The notes beneath the pieces are model-generated. The model saw nothing but the letters and a program-made list of their open reading frames with translations. It had not been told where the DNA came from and ran no database searches. Source: Botryococcus braunii (taxonomy: Eukaryota > Chlorophyta > Trebouxiophyceae). Taken from it: 64,000 nt of DNA. The DNA is taken from NCBI GenBank assembly GCA_002005505.1, contig MVGU01001346.1:32501-96500 (forward strand), written 5' to 3'. Within the stretch, counting starts at the first letter, position 1; each line of letters opens with the position of its first letter. Shown one piece after another: positions 11,887 to 24,795 of the stretch. The translations under genes were made by a program, and so were the position numbers.

Positions 11887-13414
11887 TCTAACTGTTTAGT
11901 CAAACAAGGCCTTGCGCTTTAGATGGCTTAACACACTATTAGAGATTACGCTCGTGTGGTCACGACACAAATTAATGTCAGATATTGCTGGTACTTCTAC
12001 TTACTGTATTGCTGATTCTGCTGTTTTAGCTGGCTGCAGGGGTGCCTGTTCAACAAACGGAGTGTAATCAGACCCCTCCTAAAGGGGCATCCCGCGAACC
12101 TAGTTGCAATCGTGCAATGCTAGTCTATTGTAACTTCGGTAATACAAGCTTCCTTTTTGGTTATTACGTTTACTTGCAATTATAAAATTAACGAATCGTA
12201 TTATTAAGGTTGCAGTTTCTCCAACCTCACCAAGGTGTCACTACCAACCTTGAACTTCCAGATAATAAAGGCAATCCTTGCAAAGGTACTATGAATGCTC
12301 TGTAAATATTACAACAACTGCTACTACAAAGTCTCAGATCGATCAAATATATATTCTTCCCGATACGTATCAAACTACCGCGATCTTGGGGGCTGCAAAG
12401 ATTTCAATACACAAACAATCAAGCAATCGCGGCTACGAAATTATGGTCTTTACTATTTCTTAGATTTAGACAAACAGACAGCAAAGGCTGCAATCAATCA
12501 AATTGTCACAACTAACTGTGCAGTACAGACGATGATGTGCTATAAACTGAACTTTCCTAAAGTATGGTTTCGCTTCAAACGGTTGGTGCTGATGCTTCTG
12601 CTGTCAACTCCTGCGACATACGGAATGTAATCAAGTCCCTCCTAAAGGGGTATACCCAGTCCTATATGCGGACAAAGCTCAACTAATTCAAGTTATAATA
12701 CAAATTTGTACAAGAAACACGGCAAACTCTGCGCAGAAGGGCCAGATTCGGAGAGCCTAGGGTCAACAACGTTAACGCGCAAATGACTCCCTGGACGGAT
12801 CGCCATACAGGGTTCCGTGCCCAACGGTACCCCTACAAAATTTTTCGGTTAGTTAGCGAGATTTGTGCGGGCTGCGGAGTTATAAACGTTGCAGGCATGC
12901 GCCCTGCAAGGGTCCCGCGTGGGCGCACCCAGATCCTCAGTGGACCTGCAAGCAGGAGTGTAACTTAACATCACATTTTTCCGCTCGTGTGTACTCCTGG
13001 ACACAAATGCTGCGGTTTATACCTTCGTAGGAGCTTGCGACTGTGCCCTTGATGCCCTTGATCCTCAACTTGCCCCGTCATGTCGGTAACAAGTAAAGCT
13101 CCAGAGATTTCAAGTCGCTCCTACCAGGCGTAAGGCGCAATCCTGTATGCCCCAACGGCATGTTCAGTGGCAGTTTCGTCACTGAACGGGGACGGCTGCG
13201 ACAGGGGAATCCACGCATTCCACCATAATCCCTAGAACGTTGAATATGTTCAGAATTCCAAAATTAACACCAACCTGTAACATTATTACACCGAATAAGC
13301 CAGTGAATGGCAGTTTCGCGGGGGTCTCCTAAGATGGACAACGTCATTATCGGTTCGAATAATTTTTGTAACGAGATACAGATACTTTTTCTTGCAGAAA
13401 TATTTTGTTCGTGC
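11887..13414. other. Leader side of gypsy A and unassigned DNA
   Basis: No coding region is supported. A motif with a small hairpin (CCCTCCTAAAGGGG) occurs near 12076 and again near 12641, in a shared context of TGTAATCA before it. This suggests a diverged repeat about 565 bp apart, perhaps LTR debris of element A. No primer site could be fixed. Confidence 0.45.
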
Positions 13415-13677
13415 TGAACATACCTGGATTAAATCTGGACGGCCTCTCAAGGGCAGTGTTGATCCGCCGGCAGTACTGGGGGTGACGGGACACTCTGTGT
13501 CTCAGCCTCACTTATAAAGGCCAATTTCGACTCAATTGCAGTATTGTGTATCTTTTAGCTCTTTGATCTGTCTCTGATCGATTGATAACTTGTAGGCTCG
13601 AGTCAAATGCGAGTAGCAACACCCGGCCGGCCGCGGCATCAACCGTTTCGCCAACAACCATGGACGTTTCCCGACAT
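13415..13677. repeat. Direct repeat, copy 1 (promoter-like)
   Basis: This 263 bp unit begins TGAACATACCTGGATT and ends TTTCCCGACAT. It carries CTTATAAAGG (TATA-like) at about 13511-13520. It matches 14250-14502 almost base for base, apart from a 10 bp GC-rich insertion (GGCCGGCCGC) in this copy. It could be an LTR pair of a short element or a duplicated promoter. Confidence 0.85.
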
Positions 13678-14249
13678 GCCCGACCAATGGTCGGCGACCA
13701 TGCACAACCATGCAAGTTTCTAGCCAGTGGCCTCAACTTACCCTTCTGAAACCATCGAGTCGCTTTGCTTTCCAAACTTTCGCCGGGTTCTTGCCCTGCC
13801 CAAGCCAACAAGCTATTTCGAGTCGCCTGACATTCATGCGGCAATCGGAATATAGCAACTCTCGATTTACTTACTTGCGCAGTAAAGAGTTCCAAATACA
13901 TTTATATCGTCTTAGTGTGCCATCTTTGATCTGCTACGGCTAGATTCAAAAGGCCCCTTTCCCAATCTGGTGTTCGGGAGCAATGATGCGGCCGCCTTAA
14001 AAAATTTATGCTTGAGACATGATGCGAAGAGCACGCGATGCTAATGAGGGAGCTAGTGTTATGATGTGTTCCTGCAGTCGAGGTCCCTGAGTCAGTTCCT
14101 CACTCTCACCTGGGTGAAAGACTTTCACTGAAAGTGACTAATAAAGGAACTGACGCTGGAACCAACTGGGGTTACATGATGTGACTAGCCGGTACAGACC
14201 TGTCCAATTCGGCTTTAGAAAAAGTGAAAGTGTCCAATTCGGCTTTGTT

Positions 14250-14502
14250 TGAACATACCTGGATTAAATCTGGACGGCCTCTCAAGGGCGGTGTTGATCC
14301 GCCGGCAGTACTGGGGGTGACGGGACACTCTGTGTCTCAGCCTCACTTATAAAGGCCAATTTCGACTCAATTGCAGTATTGTGTATCTTTTAGCTCTTTG
14401 TTCTGTCTCTGATCGATTGATAACTTGTAGGCTCGAGTCAAATGCGAGTAGCAACACCCGGCATCAACCGTTGCGCCAACAACCATGGACCTTTCCCGAC
14501 AT
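14250..14502. repeat. Direct repeat, copy 2 (promoter-like)
   Basis: This 253 bp copy of the 13415-13677 unit starts 835 bp downstream in the same orientation, with the same TATAAAGG box. The 572 bp between the copies has no supported gene. Confidence 0.85.
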
Positions 14503-15136
14503 CCCTACATACGCCCTTGCCACTGCGCTTTGAATGCCCCAATCGAGCCACTGTGGAGCAGAACGTCTAAAGATGGAGCCAATATTGCAAATTTATTATG
14601 TATTCAAACATTTTAACATGGCATTGTTGGCCGTCATGGACAAGAAAGCCACGGAACCTAACACGGATAAGGTGATAATATCAGTCCTTGACGAGCGGCC
14701 CGACCGGAAGCAATAGATAATGCATTTTTCCAATATAAACCGTGATATAATCATAAGATTGGCCTACTCTAATGTCTGAAAGCCTCACAAGAGCACATAT
14801 CAGAGCTGACCGACCTACCGATACTACGAAGACTCCCAAGTTGTGAGCTATTCACATGGGTTCAGAAAAGAGTGAGAGACTCGAGATTAAAATGAAGGGT
14901 TTAACAGACGAAGTTGCAAATTCTCGAAAACGCACCTGGAAGTTCGTCTGGGTAATACAGTAATCACATCGAAACGTGCAAGTTGCTGTGAGAATCACGG
15001 CCTTCATGACAAGTATCAGATGACCAACATAACTGCTGGAATCACCGAAACTGTCGGTCAGCACGGCAAAAGGCCATCGCGGAAGGCCTACGTGCCGTCT
15101 TGCGGGGATCCTTGTACAAGAAATATGTGAACCTAT

Positions 15137-15212
15137 CGTAACCGCCGACGGCGGTCCCAATACCCACAACCTAACGTAACCACCGACGGCGGTCCCAATA
15201 CCCACAACCTAA
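15137..15212. repeat. Tandem repeat, 2 x 38 bp
   Basis: Two adjacent units start CGTAACC and continue with CCGACGGCGGTCCCAATACC. They differ by one base in the first part and near the final bases. Each unit contains the small palindrome CCGACGG. Confidence 0.85.
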
Positions 15213-15646
15213 TGCAACAAAGACTGAATGAAACCTGACAAAATTATCTTTAAAATGCACTTATTAATCCAATATCTCCAACCGTAAAGTATTTGAACAC
15301 AACTGCCGTGAGATTCGGCGAGTTACCGCTCACAGTAAACTTCGATATGGAGACAAGTCAAGCAAGCGCAGTCTATTAATGATGCCTTAATCCAATTTCA
15401 AATAAAATGAAACAGAAATGAGATAAAACTTCAGGGCAAATCGGTTCAACTGCCGCTCGATATTCCGCCAACGCCCTTACAACCTCTAGCCGGTTTCCCT
15501 ATGTAAGGTCCCGCTCCAAAAGCTGTTGCGGTCGATTCCTGTAAAGTAACTGAAAACATGTAAAGGAATCACATCCCTAGGGCTAGAGGTGGGGGGGGGG
15601 GGTTTCGGTGGGCTTTTGGGGTTTGATTTCCTCTTGCACGTGCGCT

Positions 15647-15750
<104 letters not shown>

Positions 15751-16060
15751 CACGCACCCACACGCGTGCAAATCACAGCCAAGAGCATTCGTGCAAGCAA
15801 AGCATTCGTGAAAACATTTCCTCTGATATTACGATCAGAGTGTTCTGAATCAGGACTTCTGATTGCATCCGGGACTGCCTCTTGTCGGAAATCTTGACAT
15901 ACACAGCCGTGGAGAAGGTTCCCCGAAAACCCCGATTCATCCCACGCTCGAGACTCAAACAAATACTTCATGGGCCCTTGCTCATAGGTATCATCCCCCA
16001 CACGTTTCAAGTGCCCCACCGGGCCCAGCAACCTTAATCCCCCTTCTTCAGAACCAGCAA

Positions 16061-16090
16061 CCCTAAACCCTAAAACCCGAACCCTGAACC
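16061..16090. repeat. Short telomere-like motif
   Basis: CCCTAAACCCTAAAA followed by degenerate CCCGAACCCTGAACCC. One unit matches the plant-type (TTTAGGG) repeat and one the Chlamydomonas-type (TTTTAGGG) repeat on the complementary strand. It is too short to call an internal telomere. Confidence 0.4.
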
Positions 16091-16163
16091 CGTAGGCCGG
16101 TAGTACCGGTAATCCAGCCATACACAGCCGTGGAGAAGAACTTCCCAATCCCGACCTGGATCC

Positions 16164-16562
16164 CTACGGGGCTGCGGGGGACTGACTAGGAACAAATATC
16201 ACGTCCGCGTCAACGCCGTCCACCACACTGGAAACGCCATCCTCACGCGGGTTATATATCCCAGTCCACCTAATCTGCCTCTGAAACTCCAAAACACGAG
16301 GGTCATTCAACCTTGCCCCTTCCTTCAGAGTACCCAATAACCACAGCCGCTCCCACTCACCCCCCCGACTTGCAGCAGTATAAAACTGCCCCGCAGCAAA
16401 AATGCGGGACATGTTATACACAACAGTCAGGGCACCCCTGCCCTGCACACGGTGCACAGTGAACGCGTACGCCAGTAACAAAGGTACCTGAAAACGACAA
16501 CACACAACCTCCCCGTCGGCACCCTCAACAATCATCAATTTCGGTGGCACCGTCTTCTTCAC
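16164..16562 (-). pseudogene. Pif1/Helitron-type helicase C-terminus
   Basis: The minus frame reads CCRFQVPLLLAYAFTVHRVQ and then RIFAAGQFYTAASR. This is the last helicase motif of Pif1-like enzymes (AxxxTxHxxQG, then the FxxGQxYxAxSR arginine-finger region). The frame ends at a natural-looking stop about 60 residues later. The N-terminal helicase motifs, including Walker A, are not present nearby. Plant and algal Helitrons end in such a domain, so this is most likely a truncated Helitron. Confidence 0.8.
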
Positions 16563-16732
16563 CCTCTCCCCTTGCCCTCTCAGAACTCAGAACAACGTTG
16601 CTCGATAGAAGAATGAAAAGATTCCCAAGGAACAAAAGTGTGGAGGTTTCCTTCTCTAACTCCACTCATGGCCTACCGCGTCCCCTTGCCCGGCCCCGTC
16701 CACGGCCCCGTCCTCTGATTCTCCTTACAAGT

Positions 16733-17509
16733 TGTTACAAATTGTTTGGGCTCCACCTCAGTACCCGTCCAGTCCGGCCCGGTCCTTCCTCTGCCAAAAC
16801 CTTGTTCTATCCTTTTCTAAGTGTCCCTCCCTCCATCGCCAATGCGCCTTGTCAAGTAAGGGGTCACTCCCTTGGCGCGTGAAGCAGCCACTTCTTGGCG
16901 TGGAGGACCATAACTCACGAAGGGACCTTTATGGAGGTCCAAATCCTCGTGGTCCGGTCATTTTCCTATAACACGCGACTATTCCTGTTACACCCTCCCC
17001 CCCCTTAGCTTGGACGTCACGGCCAAGAGGGAGACTCACTCTAAACAACTACACTACGCACCTAACACACTTGGCAGAGGTACGGTCCTGTCACGTCCTG
17101 TCCGTGGGTACTAGTCTGGCGTCCCCAGCCTAATGCCAGACCCCTGTCCTGTCCTGTCTTGTCCAGCCCTGTCCGTCTAACAATGTAAAGTCTGTCCCGT
17201 CCATACATAAATTCGCCCGTCCTGTCCAATAGGAATGCTACCCAACGGCAGTGGGGCCACCCATCTGCGTCGGGCGTTAGGCTACAGCGCGAGCTAGCAC
17301 GGATGTCGCGACATTACATGGTTGACGTCCGAAACCTGACAAGGGTGAGCAGTCAGCACCGCACGCACCCGAGGTAGATGACACCCTACCTCGACGAGTC
17401 CTGTCCAGGGTGAGCGGTCATCACCGCACGCACCCGAGGTAGACATTCTACCCCGCTTACGTCCTATTCATCCGAGTGCGCTCTAGTACTGGGATACCCC
17501 CAGGGTACA
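16733..17509 (-). repeat. Gypsy H LTR, copy 1 (minus)
   Basis: On the minus strand it starts TGTACCCTGGGGG (17509) and ends TTGTAACA. It is about 777 bp long and matches 19226-19937 in inverted orientation. It carries one extra copy of a roughly 65 bp unit (AGGGTGAGC to CGAGGTAGA, near 17343-17410) and a GTCCTGTCC-rich tract. Confidence 0.85.
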
Positions 17510-17643
17510 CTCTAAGAGCCAACCTTAGAGCTTCCAAGGTGGCCCAAGGACGCACCGAGGGGCCGACCCGACCTGCCAGAGCACTAAGCGCGCCTAGCGC
17601 GCTTCCGCTGCTTCTAAGCATTTTTACCACGTCCTTTACGCTT

Positions 17644-18355
17644 CTAGTCCACCTTTTCTTTCTGTTCCGGCCTGTGCTCCGTGGTTAAATCCCAGTACCG
17701 CTGTAACGCCTCCCTGGCGTGTTCTAAGTTATCCTCTGGCTCCCAAGTATTGTGAATATCCTCATACCCAGTCCATTTTACAAGATATTCTCGCGCAGTT
17801 TTCCGACCTCGTAACTTTCGTTCCCTATGGGCTAGCACAGCAACGACCTCATACTCCTCTTCTCCTTCAATAATCTCAGGTAGCGGAGGAGGTTGTACCG
17901 TCCCACCTTCCTTATAAGGCTTAAGCATAGAAACATTGGAAGACATCATGAACCCGCAGAGTTTTCGGAAGCCTAATTCTGAAAGCTACCAATGATACCT
18001 CCTGGACGATGGGGAAAGGCCCAATAATCCGAGGTAAGAGTTTTCTTGTCCGGGTATGCTTGAACTTCAGGTTCTTTGTTGAGAGGTGGACAGGTTGGCC
18101 TATTTTCAAAATAGGAGCATCTTTTCTCCTCGCGTCTGCATATGCCTTCATGCGGTCCTGCGCAGCTTTGAGACATGTCCGCGCTCTTTCTAGATCCCAT
18201 CTTATCCTTCGTACAAACTCTGGACTGGACGGGTTGAGGGGATGGGTAAGGGTTTTAAGTGACGCATATGAGATAGATGATTGGCTCCATCGTAAACAAA
18301 ATCGCCGCAAGTTAAGCTTCCATAGTGGCTTGTGGAAGCGCGGTGCGCGCATTTA
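17644..18355 (-). pseudogene. Chromovirus H integrase C-terminus and chromodomain (minus)
   Basis: The frame 17921-18352 gives FVRRIRWDLERARTCLKAAQ and then the integrase SH3-like region (KIGQPVHLSTKNL, IIGPFPIVQEV). A phase change at about 17935 leads to a chromodomain: YEVVAVLAHRERKL, then REYLVKWTGYEDIHNTWEPE. Chromodomains of chromoviruses bind modified histone H3 and steer integration. The LTR follows about 135 bp downstream, as expected. Confidence 0.9.
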
Positions 18356-18361
18356 AGTTCC

Positions 18362-19225
18362 CTCCCACCATATGAGTTCAGACGGTGACGAACGTAATCT
18401 TCGGAGAGAAATCCTGGAAAATTTGCATGGACCACCTATAGTTGGTCATCCAGGCAGGGACAGGACCCTCGAATTAGTTCAACGTTCCTGGTGGTGGCCA
18501 GGGATGGCCTGAGATGTGGCTGACTTTGTGGCCAATGTGACTCGTGTCAACGTGTCAAAGCCCCAGCACACTTACCTGTAGGATTACTACACCCTCTAGA
18601 AATACCCGACAGAAAGTGGCAATCAATGTCTATGGACCTAATCACTGGACTGCCAAGAACTAAGGAAGGGTATGACGCTATCTGGGTTGCTGTTGATAGG
18701 TTGTCAAAGTATGCGCACTTCGCTCCGACGACCACTGACGCAAGTGCAGAAGTGATAGCTCAACTGTTGCGGACCCGTGTCTTCACCTTGCATGGGTTTC
18801 CCACTCACATTGTGTCAGACAGAGATCCTAGATGGGTGGGTCGCTTCTGTCAAGAGCTCTTTCGGTTGACCGGTTGTCGCTCTGCGCTATCTACAGCGTT
18901 TCATCCGCAGACCGACGGTCAAATGGAACGAATTAATAGGATCTTTAAGGACTACTTGCGTCATTACGTCACTGGAAGACACAACGACTGGGATTAACAT
19001 TTGTGTGAGGCTGAATTTTCTCACAACAACACTTTTCAGCAATCAATCAACACTACTCCATTTAGGTTGACTTTCGGTCAGGATCCCATGATTCCCTTCC
19101 AGGAAGTCTATGAAGGTGTGACATCTTCTGTACGTGAGTATGTACCAGCAGCAGCAGAGTTTGTACGAAGGATGAGATGGGATCTAGAAAGAGCGCGGAC
19201 ATGTCTCAAAGCTTGGCCCTTAGAG
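18362..19225 (+). pseudogene. Chromovirus H integrase fragment (plus)
   Basis: The zinc finger is degenerate (HGPPIVGHPGRDRT, then CDSCQR in a shifted frame), with stops near 18509. The core runs SMDLITGLP, VSDRDPRW, then TDGQMERINR, so the DDE triad is present. A TAA at 18996-18998 interrupts the frame after HNDWD. It is cut off inside WDLERARTCLKA and joined directly to the plus-strand LTR, so the chromodomain part is deleted. The same block exists inverted at 17921-18352. Confidence 0.88.
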
Positions 19226-19937
19226 TGTACCCTGGGGGTATCCCAGTACTAGAGCGCACTCGGATGAATAGGACGTAAGCGGGGTAGAATGTCTACCTCG
19301 GGTGCGTGCGGTGATGACCGCTCACCCTTGTCAGGTTTCGGACGTCAATCATGTAATGTCGCGACATCCGTGCTAGCTCGCGCTGTAGCGTAACCCCCGA
19401 CGCAGATGGGTGGCCCCACTGCCGTTGGGTAGCATGCCTATTGGACAGGACGGGCGAATTTATGTATGGACGGGACAGACTTCACATTGTTAGACGGACA
19501 GGGCTGGACAAGACAGGACAGGACAGGGGTCTGGCACTGGGCTGGGGACGCCAGACTAGTACCCGCGGACAGGACGTGACAGGACTGTACCTCTGCCAAG
19601 TGTGTTAGGTGCGTAATATTGTTGTTTAGAGTGAGTCTCCCTCTTGGCCGTGACGTCCAAGCTAAGGGGGGGAGGGTGTAACAGGAATAGTCGCGTGTTA
19701 TAGGAAAATGACCGGACCACGAGGATTTGGACCTCCATAAAGGTCCCTTCGTGAGTTATGGTCCTCCACGCCAAGAAGTGGCTGCTTCACGCGCCAAGGG
19801 AGTGACCCCTTACTTGACAAGGCGCATTGGCGATGGAGGGAGGGACATTTAGAAAAGGATAGAACAAGGTTTTGGGAGAGGAAGGACCGGGCCGGACTGG
19901 ACCGGTACTGAGGTGGAGCCCAAACAACTTGTAACCA
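19226..19937 (+). repeat. Gypsy H LTR, copy 2 (plus)
   Basis: It starts TGTACCCTGGGGG and ends near CTTGTAACCA, about 712 bp. It is the inverted partner of 16733-17509 and lacks one copy of the internal 65 bp unit. It abuts the truncated 5' side of copia B. Confidence 0.85.
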
Positions 19938-21422
19938 TTGTTTTCGCATCCTTTGGCCGTTTCTACTGTATCAGCTGATGTGGATCCAAAGGCAGAGGTA
20001 CGTGGGACCTGCAACTACTGCCACAAAAAGAGGCACTTCGAACGAGACTGCCGCAAGAGGAAGAGGGACGCGGAGACGCAGAGAAATGTTGTGGCAGCAG
20101 TGCAGCAACTGGCTGGCATGTGGCCCCAAGGACAGTTTCCCGGAGGACCTCAACCTCCCCCAGCAGTTCAGCATGTTTTCCCTGGAGCTGGAGCCTTCCC
20201 ACTGCTGCACCCTCCATCTGGTCCACCCTCCCCTCCTCCAGAAGGTATGCCATACGTGGTGTCTTACAATGTATTGGACTCCCTAAACAACAAGAAGTCC
20301 AAACAGTCCTGGTTGGTGGACAATGGGGCATCCGTGCACCTGGTCAACAACCTGTCACTGCTGCACACTCCCACAGTACATGCCACACCCATTCCACTAC
20401 AGTTTGCCACCTCAAATGCTACTGGAGGAATTATTGCAACTGGATCTGTATGTCTTTTGACCCAACAGTGTGTCCCACTGTGGCTCCACCATGTGCAATG
20501 TGTTCCGTCTGCCATTACAAATATTCTGTCAGTGTTTGCTGCTCTTCGTGATGGAGCTTGCTTTACCACAGACAGTGTTGGTGCATTTACAGCTGTGTCA
20601 GGCCCAAATGGGTGGAGAATTCCTGTCACATCAGAAAATGGCTTGTATTATATCCATGACTGCTTCCCTATCACTGCAAATAGAAGCCCTTCCCCAGTCA
20701 CAGCTGCAGTGAAGACCAAGGGCAGTAAAAACCCAAAGCATGACTGTGCCAGAAGATTTCTGTGGCACAGCAGAATGGGACACCCAGGAGAACCATGGAT
20801 GCAGCGCCTAAGCAATGAACAGCTGGTCACTGGAATTGATACATTTCTGTCTCCTTGTGAAAGATGCCCCAAATATTGTGAAGCCTGCATTGAAGGAAAG
20901 CATATCCGCCCCCCATTTGGAGAAAGTGGCAGGCCTGCAGTGAACCCCCTGGATAGAGTGCACATTGATATAGTGGGCCCCATTTCCCATGCTGCCATCA
21001 CTGGAGAGCGATTCTGGGTGACTGTGGCAGATGACGCCTCTGGCTGGAAAGCAGTTCTGCCAGTTAAATCAAAAGACGTCTGTGGGTCTGTGGTCAGGGA
21101 TCTTATATTGTTCTGGCAGACTGAAAAGGGGGTTACTGTCAAGTGCATTCATTGCGATCGAGGCACAGAATTTATCAACTCCAAATTCAAGGAGTTTTGT
21201 GCCTCTCAGGGAACTAAATTGGAGATGTCAGCCCCATACACCCCTCAGCAGAATGGGATAGCAGAGCGAGCCAACAGAACCCTGAAGGAACGTACCAGAA
21301 CCCTCCTCAATTTTGCTGCAGCCGGCCCTGTGATGTGGAAGGAAGCCCTGGAGACGGCATGCACTCTTCTGAATATGGGACCCAGTAAGACTCACACCTT
21401 TCAAAATGTTTATGGGTTTTAG
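19938..21422 (+). pseudogene. Copia B gag end, protease, integrase
   Basis: The zinc knuckle is CNYCHKKRHFERDC (C-x2-C-x4-H-x4-C). The protease site reads WLVDNGASVHLV, with Asn in place of the usual Ser or Thr after Asp. The GAG-pre-integrase finger is LWHSRMGHPGE followed by CERCPKYCEACIEGKH. The integrase triad is DIVGP, HCDRGTEF, and NGIAERANR. The frame is lost after QNVYGF, where two close shifts move it to the next segment. Confidence 0.9.
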
Positions 21423-21446
21423 ACCAGATGTATCCCTCTTACGCAC

Positions 21447-23060
<1,614 letters not shown>

Positions 23061-24777
23061 GTGGCTCAGGCTGCTCCTATGTGCAGTGCGGCGAATGTCT
23101 GTGGAAGAGTAGTGGGTGCTGAAGAGACTGAGAGTTGCTCTACTGAGGAAAAAGGGGAAAAGGGGAGGCACACTGGAGTTCGTTTTGGCAAGATCAGTGT
23201 ACCTTCCGGTTTGAGAGAAGCACAGCAGTCCCCACAGTGGGAATACTGGAAGGCTGCTATGCAAGAAGAGCAGGATTCATTGGATGCCCATGAGGTTATG
23301 GAGTATGTTCCCAGACCCCGTGGACATAAAGTTATTCCAGTGCACTGGATATTTTCAGTGAAGATGGATGCCCATGGCAATGTGATCAGATTCAAGGCTA
23401 GGCTGGTTGGTCAGGGATGCAGACAAATCCCTGGAGTTGATGTCATGGAAGTGTTTGCTCCAACCAGTAGCTATGGATCCAGAAGAGCACTGCTTTCAGT
23501 TGCTGCCAAAGAGGGTTTTGAAATCCACCAGGTGGATGTCAAGACTGCTTTCCTGAATGGTGAGTTAGAAGAAGGGGTGTATGTCACACAAGCACCTGGG
23601 GTTGAGAATGGAGATGGCAACATTGTCTGTCGCTTGAAGAAGGCTTTGTACGGCCTGAAACAAGCACCTAGAGCATGGCACAAAACCCTCAATGAGAAGC
23701 TTCACACCATGGGTTATGAGGTTTGCAAGAGCGATGCCGGTGTCTGTGTGAAGTGTTCAGCAGATGGAGGGAAATCATTTGTGTTGATCTATGTCGATGA
23801 TTTGTTGATAGTTTCAAAGGGCATGGGAGAGATTGAGAGAGTGAAGGGGCTGCTCAAACAAGAATTCACTATCCACGATCCGGGAGAGGTGAAGGATTTC
23901 TTGGGCTGCCAAGTCATGAGAGATAGGGACAAAGTGCTCATTTCATTGAGCTGCAATCCCCAAGATTGATGCGTTGGTAGAAAAACTTGGTTTGGATCTG
24001 GAGTCATTGGGAACTGACACCCCAATGACTAAAGATTTTGTAGCCACTCAGAGGCCTATGTCAAAGGACAGCAGTGACAGTATTGGGGCTGGGAGCATTT
24101 TGCCTCCTGGTCACCGGTATTGTGAATTGGTTGGGTCACTGCTCTATATTGCCAATACCACCAGGCCTCATATAGCTCAGGCCGTTGGCGTGCTCTCTCG
24201 TTATAGAATAAATCCCACTACAGCACACTGGAATGAAGCCATCAGAGTGCTGAAGTATCTGAAGGGAACGAGAGACCTAGTTCTGGTTCTGGGAGGGAAG
24301 GATACAGAATTAGAAGGGTTCGTTGATGCAGATTATGGAGGAGATCAGGATCATCGCTTCTCTACTACAGGTTTTGTAATCCGGGTGTTTGGAGGAGCTG
24401 TAGTTTGGGGGAGCAAGAAGCAATCAGCAGTCGCCACCTCCACTCTGGAGGCTGAGTTTATGGCGGCAAGCGCAGATGTCAAAGAGGCAAATTGGATGAA
24501 AGGTTTCCTGGAGGAAATTGGAATTTCTCAATGGATTGTCAAGATTCACTGTGATAATCAGGGATGCATCAATCATCTCAGAAATCCAGTGTTTCCCAAG
24601 CACACCAAGCATATTGCAATCAGCTTCCACTTTGCTAGAGAAGCTATTGCTTTAGGTCAGGTTGACGTAAGATATGTTCCCTCAGCCAGAAATGTGGCAG
24701 ACATTTTCACCAAGCCTCTGACAAGGCAAGTATTTCAGGGACATCGTGAGTCTCTAGGTCTGGCCAAGATTTTGTGA
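23061..24777 (+). pseudogene. Copia B reverse transcriptase and RNase H
   Basis: RT motifs: HWIFSVKMDAHGNVIRFKAR, FAPTSSYGSRR, QVDVKTAFLNGELEE, YGLKQAPRAWH, and the catalytic box VLIYVDDLLIV. A frameshift near 23965 separates this from the second frame (23974-24777), which has CELVGSLLYIANTTRPHIAQ and the RNase H motifs FVDADYGGD, TLEAEFMA and SARNVADIFTKPL. The stop at 24775-24777 is followed within about 20 bp by the LTR. Confidence 0.92.
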
Positions 24778-24779
24778 GG

Positions 24780-24795
24780 AAAAGGCAAGGGGAAG
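24780..24795 (+). promoter_or_regulatory. Copia B polypurine tract
   Basis: AAAAGGCAAGGGGAAG directly precedes the 3' LTR. It primes plus-strand DNA synthesis. The core CAAGGGGAAG is shared with copias C, D and F. Confidence 0.85.

Noticed and set aside
13512..13901. 129-codon minus frame as a gene
   Set aside because: It spans the direct repeat 13415-13677, has no recognisable domain and no counterpart frame in the second repeat copy.
16061..16090. Internal telomere or chromosome end
   Set aside because: Only two near-perfect units; too short for more than a passing note.
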